Below are positions 58,638 through 64,000 of a DNA stretch of 64,000 nucleotides, in pieces (within the stretch, counting starts at the first letter, position 1; the number at the start of each line of letters is the position of its first letter). Origin of the DNA: Cereibacter_A azotoformans (lineage in GTDB: Bacteria > Pseudomonadota > Alphaproteobacteria > Rhodobacterales > Rhodobacteraceae); NCBI RefSeq assembly GCF_003050905.1, contig NZ_QAOT01000014.1; one strand, 5' to 3'. The notes under the pieces are model-generated. The model saw only the letters and a program-made list of their open reading frames with translations. It made no database searches and had not been told where the DNA came from. A program made the translations under genes and the position numbers.

Positions 58638-59144
58638 ATGTCCCCGATCATCGTCCTCGCGCCTCTGGCGCCCCTCGTGCTCATGCTCGCCCTCTGTGCG
58701 CTGACCTTCATCCTGCTCGTCGGCTGGCCGCTGGTCGCCGCCCTTGCCCAGGGGACCGCTTCGGTGATCTCGGCCATCATCCTCGCCACGCTCGCCCTCC
58801 CTGCCGCCGCCTCGACCGGCAGCGGCCTGCTGACCGCCCTAGCGCCGAGCCTCCTCGATCTCGCAGGCGTGGTGCTCACCGCGCTGATCGGGCTCGCGAC
58901 CGTCCGTTTCCAGCGCTGGACCGGGATCCAGATCGAGGCCCGGCATCGCGAGGCGCTGCATTCGGCGATCATGACCGCTGCGCGCCTGGCCGTGGCCCGC
59001 AAGCTTACCCCCGACGCGGCGACGGAGTTTGCCTCGAGCTATGTCCGGAACTCGGTGCCGGACGCGCTGAAGCAGTTGGCACCTTCGGCGGACACGCTCG
59101 ATGCGCTAGTCCTGTCCAGGCTTGCCCAAGCGGCCGAGCTCTGA
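58638..59144 (+). CDS. Holin/LLH-like membrane protein of the lysis cassette
   Basis: 168 residues. The first 95 residues contain three hydrophobic segments (APLAPLVLMLALCALTFILL; ASVISAIILATLALPAAAS; SLLDLAGVVLTALIGLATV); the rest is an amphipathic cytoplasmic helix region (EARHREALHSAIMTAARLAV). It resembles LLH-type phage holins with a C-terminal helical domain. It begins 12 bases after the endolysin stop. Confidence 0.7.
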   Translation: MSPIIVLAPLAPLVLMLALCALTFILLVGWPLVAALAQGTASVISAIILATLALPAAASTGSGLLTALAPSLLDLAGVVLTALIGLATVRFQRWTGIQIEARHREALHSAIMTAARLAVARKLTPDAATEFASSYVRNSVPDALKQLAPSADTLDALVLSRLAQAAEL

Positions 59145-59173
59145 GCACCTAGCCTGCCCGGGGAGTGGCAATC

Positions 59174-59382
59174 GGCCGCGCTCGTATGACTGCAATGCGC
59201 AGAGAGCGGCCAGACGTCAAGGAGATCGCTTGCAGCCTTTCACGATCTATCGTAGCGATGCCATACGAGGTGCTCCCTCGCACTCGCGTTGTCGGAACTG
59301 AAACGCAAGACGCAATGAACAGCACAAGTCTGTGGCCTGCATAATCTGATATCCTATGCATGAATGGAGGGGAGCACCTCGT
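59174..59382 (+). ncRNA. Candidate retron msr-msd leader with 13-bp a1/a2 repeat
   Basis: The 215-bp gap before the RT is unusually structured. Stem A: GGCCGCGCTC (59174-59183) with GAGAGCGGCC (59202-59211), 9 of 10 paired. Stem B: ATCGCT (59225) with AGCGAT (59254), plus ACGA/TCGT inside. A perfect 13-bp inverted repeat, ACGAGGTGCTCCC (59265-59277) and GGGAGCACCTCGT (59370-59382), brackets stem C (GCGTT/AACGC, 59286-59306) and stem D (TGCATA/TATGCA, 59338-59360). The long repeat is in the position and of the length of retron a1/a2. The downstream arm overlaps the RT ribosome site and start. msr and msd limits and the branching G are not resolved. Confidence 0.55.
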
Positions 59383-61051
59383 GCCTTCCGGAAGCTATAT
59401 CTTCGGCTCAGGAAAGCCGAGGATCGGTATACCTGATGAGCTCACGACTCTGAGTAAGATGCTAGACTACCTGGGCATTTCCGATAAGGAGCTTCTAAAG
59501 ATCAGGCTTTCGCGATCTTTCATGTATAGCGAATTCACGATACCGTCTCCGAAAAAGGCGAGGCTGATATCTGCGCCCGATGCAAGGCTAAAGTTCCTCC
59601 AGGGACGCCTAAAAAGCTCTTTCGAGAAATTTTACCGTCCGCGGCTTTCCACCCACGGATTCGTTTCGGGGCGATCAATCATTACGAATGCCGCCATTCA
59701 CGCCAGAAAGAGGCATGTCCTAAGTTTAGATCTGAAAGCCTTCTTTCCGTCGATCACAGAGAACCGGGTACGAGGGCTGTTCCGAAATCTCGGATTTGCC
59801 ACCGACGTATGTGACGCGATCACAACAATATGCTGCCACGCAGGGTACCTTCCGCAAGGGGCGCCGACGAGCCCCATTATATCAAATTTGATCTGCTTCT
59901 CGCTAGATCGAGACTTGCACAGTTTCGCAAAGAAGCAGAATTTGGTTTTTACTAGATATGCTGATGATATTAGTATCTCCACGAATGGAACGCCCGCGGG
60001 TCTATTTTCAGCTACCGTTCCTTCTCCGGGGAAATTAGATATCAGCGCCCTTTCAGTCGATTTGATTGACGTGGTCGTGAAGAATGGGTTCTTTCTGAAC
60101 GAGGAAAAGATTCGCTTTTCATCCGGATCGCACAGGAAAATTGTGACCGGATTAATTGTTAATGAGTTTCCGAATGTTCCGAGGACATACATAAGTAACA
60201 TTCGCGCAATCCTTTTCAGCATTATGAAAGACGGATACGCCGTCGCAGAGGCAAAGTTCCGACAGAAGCGCCCGTCGGCGAAGCGATCACTGGAGCAGTA
60301 TTTGCGCGGGAAGCTCAATCACCTTGCCAATGTCCGAGGCAAAGGTGACCCGATTTATAGATCACTGGCAGACAAGTTCAATAAAGAGTTTTTGCCGTCC
60401 CTCGCGACGGAGCCGACTCCCCGGGAGAGGCAGAGCTCGGGAATATGGATTATAGAGTGGCAATATAATGACAGAAAAATAGATAAACTATATGGCGAAG
60501 CGGAGGCCAATGGGCAGGGAATTATGAGTGTAACTGAGGGGGCTCAGGGAACAGCTTTCTTCTTGGACGGTGTCGGACTCGTAAGTGCCGAGCACTGCGC
60601 GCCGCCGGAGGAAATTGATTTGGAATTCTTCCGCGTATTTCATCCATCAGCTCCCAATTTGAAATTCGAAGTCAAAGTCGCCAAACGATGCAAAGTGAGA
60701 GACATCTGCATACTCAAACATGATGTCCCAGAAAATAAGTTCGAAGGATTGAAACCTTGCCGAGTTCCTGCTCGAGGCGGTGATGTTGTCAGAGCGTTCG
60801 GCTTTACGGATTATCAGGTGGGAGATGCCGTTACTACATCAAGAGGGGAAGTCTCTCATGTGGCAACGAGATCGGGCGTCAAACTCTTGAACCTCTCGTT
60901 TAAAATTGGCCAAGGTATGTCCGGAGGCCCAATTATGGATAGAATGGAGAGGGTTGTCGGGGTTGTTCATAAGGGCGGGCCGTTGGAGCTACGCGACTAT
61001 GCTGTCACTCTGAACGCCGTCCTTAGTCTTCATGAGGAAGCCTCGCTGTAG
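59381..61051 (+). CDS. Retron-type reverse transcriptase fused to trypsin-like protease
   Basis: 556 residues from the GTG at 59381 behind GGAGGGG; an ATG at 59360 would add seven residues but has no ribosome site. The RT domain (about 20-320) has the retron-specific NAxxH (103-107, in ITNAAIHARKRHVLSLDLKA), QGAPTSP, the catalytic YADD (193-196) and the retron VTG motif (255-257). The C-terminal 175 residues form a chymotrypsin-like protease with a complete triad: His405 (VSAEHCAPP), Asp441 (VRDICIL) and Ser514 (GQGMSGGPIMD). RT plus trypsin is a known but uncharacterised retron architecture (type XI as I recall). GC is near 48 percent, far below the host. Probable anti-phage system. Confidence 0.88.
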   Translation: MPSGSYIFGSGKPRIGIPDELTTLSKMLDYLGISDKELLKIRLSRSFMYSEFTIPSPKKARLISAPDARLKFLQGRLKSSFEKFYRPRLSTHGFVSGRSIITNAAIHARKRHVLSLDLKAFFPSITENRVRGLFRNLGFATDVCDAITTICCHAGYLPQGAPTSPIISNLICFSLDRDLHSFAKKQNLVFTRYADDISISTNGTPAGLFSATVPSPGKLDISALSVDLIDVVVKNGFFLNEEKIRFSSGSHRKIVTGLIVNEFPNVPRTYISNIRAILFSIMKDGYAVAEAKFRQKRPSAKRSLEQYLRGKLNHLANVRGKGDPIYRSLADKFNKEFLPSLATEPTPRERQSSGIWIIEWQYNDRKIDKLYGEAEANGQGIMSVTEGAQGTAFFLDGVGLVSAEHCAPPEEIDLEFFRVFHPSAPNLKFEVKVAKRCKVRDICILKHDVPENKFEGLKPCRVPARGGDVVRAFGFTDYQVGDAVTTSRGEVSHVATRSGVKLLNLSFKIGQGMSGGPIMDRMERVVGVVHKGGPLELRDYAVTLNAVLSLHEEASL

Positions 61052-61255
61052 CGCGCCGCTTGGTGCTTTTTGCTTTTATTTCCGGCTCAGTCAGATCGGC
61101 ATCGCGACCACCGAAGTCTGCCCGCCATACTCTGCTGACTGTCGATTTGAGTCGATCCGCAAGACTGTTTATGAGAGACCATCTGTGGAGGCTGCACGGT
61201 AGCCCTTGACAGAGGGTCATCGGCGGTAAAGGGCCGGTGGTCAGTCTTGACGTAT

Positions 61256-61543
61256 TCAGCGAGGCTTTCCATCGATGATAATATCTTCATAGAAGATGTT
61301 GGCTGGACCTGCGGGCGTCTTGAAGCGGAGTCCCCAGTCCGGACACGCTTTTAGGTGTTCTGCAACGTCCTCCAGAGAACGGTAAAACACGGCGTTTGCT
61401 GACTCGTTGTGACCGTCTCCGGCCGGATGCACACGGTAGCCACCCCTCTTTCCGAAGCGATCTGGCTTCGTTGCCTTGTTGTTGGGGTCATACCAGTGCG
61501 GCTCCAGTACGACGCCGTTTAGTTCAACGTATATTTTTGTCAC
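61256..61543 (-). CDS. Hypothetical protein, 95 residues
   Basis: From the GTG at 61543 with GGAG upstream. VTKIYVELNGVVLEPHWYDP, FGKRGGYRVHPAGDGHNESA and FYRSLEDVAEHLKACPDWGL make a compact globular protein with aromatic residues. I do not recognise it. It is convergent with the RT-protease gene and separated from it by about 200 bp. It could belong to the same cargo block or be independent. Confidence 0.55.
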   Translation of the reverse strand: MTKIYVELNGVVLEPHWYDPNNKATKPDRFGKRGGYRVHPAGDGHNESANAVFYRSLEDVAEHLKACPDWGLRFKTPAGPANIFYEDIIIDGKPR

Positions 61544-62449
61544 GATGGCTCCTGTTGCTCTGCCAGCCCCAAAGGACAGGCTCAGAACGGAATCAAATAA
61601 TACAATGATTGGGAAACCAGGCACACTTCAAGCCGTCTGAGAGTGCGTCCCGGATCGTCAGGTGGTCCGTATCGCATGTCGTTCTGTAATCACGTTGGTC
61701 AAGAGCTGATCTTGCTGCGTGCTGGATTCGAAGATCCTCCCCGTGGTCCCGCAAGGGGTGGCATGTTGGCGTTCACGGCCGTCAGCGCCTTCTCGACCGA
61801 GCGCCGAGGAAGCACGAGCGATAGCTGCCGTTCGCTGCGAGAAAAAAAGAGACTGTTCCAAGCCAACGTCGCACAGCGGGAGCGACTAAGGGAACGGGCG
61901 TAAAACCTAGTCCGGCGCAAATCGGTACTCCTAGTGCCTTAGACCTCACCGGAAAGGACTTCTCAGATCTTCCGATAGCCGGTCCCGTTGAGCGCAGCAT
62001 CGGGTGGCCTGACGCGATCCCAGTCCGGCGGGGGACAATTCTCTGCAGCGATCTATGCCAAGAAGAACGGAAGCGTCCAGCACATCTTGTGACGGCTGAC
62101 CTGATGCCTGAGTTACTTTCCTTGATGTCGAAGGGCCGGTTCGACAAAGCAGCATCGTAGGATCAAATGGACCCTGATGGACCCTGAGCGTCCGGTCAGG
62201 GCTGGCTGCGGACGCTCCATGCATTGCAAGTCAGACACAATGGTCGAGCAGGGCCGCTAACTGAGCAAACGCGGAGTGACACGCGCCATGCTGCGCGCAG
62301 TGCAAGATCCCAAGTTTCCCCGAGCGGCGACGGGTCAAGACTGCGTGGGACACCCGCCTCCTAACCCCTTGATCCTTCTAAAGCCGATCCCGCCGGGCGT
62401 GGGACACTGAGTGCCTGATATTGCTGGGCCTCAGGCATCTATTGAGGCG
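61544..62449. other. Right-end cargo remnant region of element 1
   Basis: About 900 bp without a credible gene. A 110-codon open stretch on the plus strand (about 61818-62159, with DLTGKDFSDLPIAGPVERS and LVTADLMPELLSLMSKGRFD) has protein-like composition but no usable start, and may be a decayed gene. Near 62163 GGACCCTGA is repeated twice. Two arm words GTGGGACAC are at 62345 and 62399. Confidence 0.5.
62345..62407. promoter_or_regulatory. Integrase arm-type direct repeats (element 1, right)
   Basis: GTGGGACAC at 62345-62353 and again at 62399-62407, the second 42 bases before the attR core. The same word forms the inverted repeat next to attL (25190-25218). Confidence 0.55.
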
Positions 62450-62468
62450 CCCTCCGGGCCTGCCATTC
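62450..62468 (+). other. attR core of element 1 / attL core of element 2
   Basis: CCCTCCGGGCCTGCCATTC differs in one base from the tRNA-end core at 25141-25159. It is preceded by element 1 sequence and followed 48 nt later by a 29-bp inverted repeat (62499-62527: GTGCTCCAC, 11-nt spacer, GTGGAGCAC), the same layout as at attL. Confidence 0.8.
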
Positions 62469-62529
62469 TGCCTTTTTTCGCTTTGAATTCAAAGGCATGT
62501 GCTCCACATTTTGTGGCCGTGGAGCACCT

Positions 62530-63622
62530 TCACCAATCCATGCCCGCCAAGGCCGCAAAAGCGGCGGCTGCCAGGGTGCGGCGCTCCACCCCTTTCGTGT
62601 AGATCTCGGACGTCTTGGCCTGCGTGTGCGCCATGATCGCCATGATCTGGTGCTGGGGCATCCGGCCTCCGCGAGCAGCTCTCCCATCGCCTTTCGGATG
62701 CCGTGCGAGGACTTGCCCTCGATGCCGGCGGCGGCGCACCATTTCCGCACGCGGTTGCGGAGGCTCTCGGCCGTGCTGAAGGGCCTGCCGTAGTCCGTCA
62801 GGAGATAGGTCGCCCCCTGCACCTTCTGCGCGCGCGTGGCCTTCAGCAGCTGCGGCAGCAGCGGGACAGAGACCGGAGCGCTACCCTTCTTCCCGGGCTG
62901 AAACTCAATCCAGAGAGCCCCTGCCCGCTCCACCTCGTTGCCGCGGCCGAGCTTGCGCGCGTCGTCGATCCGGCAGGCGGTGAACATCTGGAGCGTCAGC
63001 CACAGGTGCGCGGTGGTGCCCAACGGATGCTTGGCACGGAACTTCTTCAAATCCTCGGCCGTCCAGGGTGCCGCGCCTCCACCGCCCCTGTTCAGCTTCC
63101 CGATGCCGGCGGCCGGGTTCCCGGTTGCGATCTCCGCCTCGTCGATCGCCCACCGATACATGGCCGAGATCGACTTGATGAGGTTGTCGGCTTCGCGGGC
63201 TTGTGTCGCCACTGGTCGCGCGCCGCGATGATTGCGCTGCGCGGGGCCTGCATGTCGTATTCGCCATAGGTGCCGCCGTCGTCGGTGGGCATCGCGCACA
63301 TGCGGCGGAGCTGCGACTTGCGCTGCCTGAGCGTGAGCGGGGAGGCCTGCCCGGCCTCGACCACGCGCGCCAGGTGTGCGAGATACTTCTCTACCAGCCA
63401 TTCGATCGAGTGCGCGACTGCCGTCGTCTTGGTGGCGGGGCCTGTCCACTTCTCGCCCGCGCGTGCGGCGCGGTAGTGATCCCAGAAGTCGGGATGGTCG
63501 GGCGCGACAGGGATCACCGTCACCTTGGTCTTCCGACCTTCGGCGCGCACCCTGTAGCGGGTCGATCCGGACGGCAGCTTCTCAGCCCACAGTCCGGGAT
63601 GGTGGATCTTCACCGGTGTCAC
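62530..63622 (-). pseudogene. Tyrosine integrase of element 2, two frameshifts
   Basis: Homologue of the integrase at 28508-29605, expected start GTG at 63622 overlapping the companion stop. The N-terminal part reads to about 63205 (QWRHKP), where a base appears to be missing compared with the intact copy. The middle reads from NLIKSISAMYRWAIDEAE through SSHGIRKAMGELLAEAGC to about 62658, where a second base is missing. The end reads QHQIMAIMAHTQAKTSEIYT. All catalytic residues are still encoded but in three frames, so no functional enzyme is expected unless these are sequencing errors. Confidence 0.85.
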
Positions 63623-63801
63623 CTGCTTGGCCACTGCTTGGGCCCAGCACGCTGCGGCGCGGGCGCCGATCCGTCCACCGCCGCGGTGATGCGGATCGTC
63701 CCGTCCTTCGTGATCTCCATCTCGCCGACCTTCAGCCCGCTCTCCTTCCATGCCGCGATGGCGCGGCTGATGGCGGACTTCGTGACGGTTGCTGCCGGCA
63801 T
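63619..63801 (-). CDS. 60-residue integrase companion protein (element 2)
   Basis: 60 residues, MPAATVTKSAISRAIAAWKE then SGLKVGEMEITKDGTIRITA, closely matching the protein at 29602-29784 in length, sequence and overlap with the integrase start. It is intact although the integrase is not. Confidence 0.8.
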   Translation of the reverse strand: MPAATVTKSAISRAIAAWKESGLKVGEMEITKDGTIRITAAVDGSAPAPQRAGPKQWPSR

Positions 63802-63803
63802 GC

Positions 63804-63947
63804 TCAGACCCCATCCCCTTTGCGCGGCGCGGCGGCATCCTTGACCATGCCCCGCGTGAACTCCGCCTCGCATAGCCCGCACGTGCAGTGGCGGAACTCT
63901 TTGCCAGGGACCCCTTGGTAGCCGTGCCCGCGCACGATCACCGCCAC
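63804..63947 (-). CDS. Small cysteine-motif protein, possibly partial
   Basis: About 47 residues from a GTG at 63947 (VAVIVRGHGYQGVPGKEFRH, then CTCGLCEAEFTRGMVKDAAA); the frame stays open towards the window edge, so a longer start is possible. CTCGLC could be half of a zinc-binding site. It ends three bases before the companion gene. Function unknown. Confidence 0.5.
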   Translation of the reverse strand: MAVIVRGHGYQGVPGKEFRHCTCGLCEAEFTRGMVKDAAAPRKGDGV

Positions 63948-64000
63948 CTCCGGATGCGGGGATCCACCCCGTCTAACAACCGTCTGACACCGCCCCGCCA

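Larger units (their letters stand above)
25142..62468. mobile_element. Integrated element 1: tRNA-inserted siphovirus-like prophage with defence cargo (about 37 kb)
   Basis: The bounds are the 19-bp core repeats at 25141-25159 and 62450-62468. Arm-type words GTGGGACAC lie just inside both ends (25190-25218 as an inverted pair; 62345-62353 and 62399-62407 as direct copies). Content runs left to right as a two-gene nuclease module, integrase, immunity/early region, replication, packaging, head, tail, lysis, and a retron-type RT. All structural genes look intact, so the prophage may be complete; inducibility is unknown. Confidence 0.85.
62450..64000. mobile_element. Integrated element 2, left end (continues beyond window)
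   Basis: Same core, same 48-nt offset to an arm-type inverted repeat, then a homologous integrase (frameshifted), the same 60-residue companion gene and further leftward genes. This is a tandem insertion of a related element at the same tRNA site. Its right end is not in the window. Confidence 0.75.

Noticed and set aside
59174..59211. Rho-independent terminator of the lysis operon
   Set aside because: The stem is strong but no T-run follows; it fits the structured RT leader at least as well, so it is described there.
1..64000. CRISPR array
   Set aside because: No regularly spaced direct repeats of 25-40 bp were seen; the repeats present are palindromic, operator-like or tail-fibre coding repeats.

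Overview
The window is high-GC (visibly about two-thirds G+C) alphaproteobacterial DNA of Rhodobacteraceae type, probably Rhodobacter/Cereibacter. That is inferred from the aerobic cobaltochelatase genes cobS/cobT, codon use, the gene set and a Rhodobacterales-style dispersed palindromic repeat. No species can be fixed without a search.

Region 1 (1-25 kb) is ordinary core chromosome: 3' end of valS, a lytic transglycosylase-like lipoprotein, gatB, a DUF4177 protein, a HisC-like aminotransferase, a PlsC-like acyltransferase, pepN, a photolyase-family gene that carries an in-frame copy of the dispersed repeat, malate synthase G, bolA, a J-domain protein, cobS, two paralogous small membrane proteins, cobT, aminopeptidase P, a DUF427 protein, sufE, a small lipoprotein, rnd, purN/purM and a CAU-anticodon tRNA.

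Region 2 (25.14-62.47 kb) is one integrated element at the 3' end of that tRNA. A 19-bp core (18/19 identical) stands at both ends, and the 9-bp arm-type word GTGGGACAC recurs beside both cores. Between the ends lies a complete siphovirus-like (HK97-type) prophage: integrase, a small early leftward operon with a GapR-like protein and a C5-type methyltransferase, a CI/Cro-like switch with five palindromic operators, a replication module with a CTGTAA-repeat cluster, HNH/TerS/TerL, portal, S49 protease, capsid, head-tail and tail genes, tape measure, tail fibre, holin, BrnTA, Dam-like methylase, endolysin and a second membrane lysis protein. Cargo sits at both ends and inside. Beside attL, between the arm site and the integrase, is a two-gene nuclease module (DUF4041/GIY-YIG protein plus a partner resembling the non-catalytic part of Mrr-type restriction-system proteins). 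Beside attR is a retron-type reverse transcriptase fused to a trypsin-like protease, behind a highly structured 215-bp leader. Two probable morons, GFA-family and ClbS/DfsB-family, interrupt the morphogenesis genes.

Region 3 (62.45-64 kb) is the start of a second, related element in tandem: the same core and arm layout, a twice-frameshifted homologue of the integrase, the same 60-residue companion protein, and a small CxCxxC protein running towards the window edge.

The most notable biology is the concentration of probable anti-phage cargo at both ends of one prophage, the candidate retron ncRNA whose 13-bp inverted repeat overlaps the RT start, and the two-gene GIY-YIG module, which looks like a rewired restriction system.
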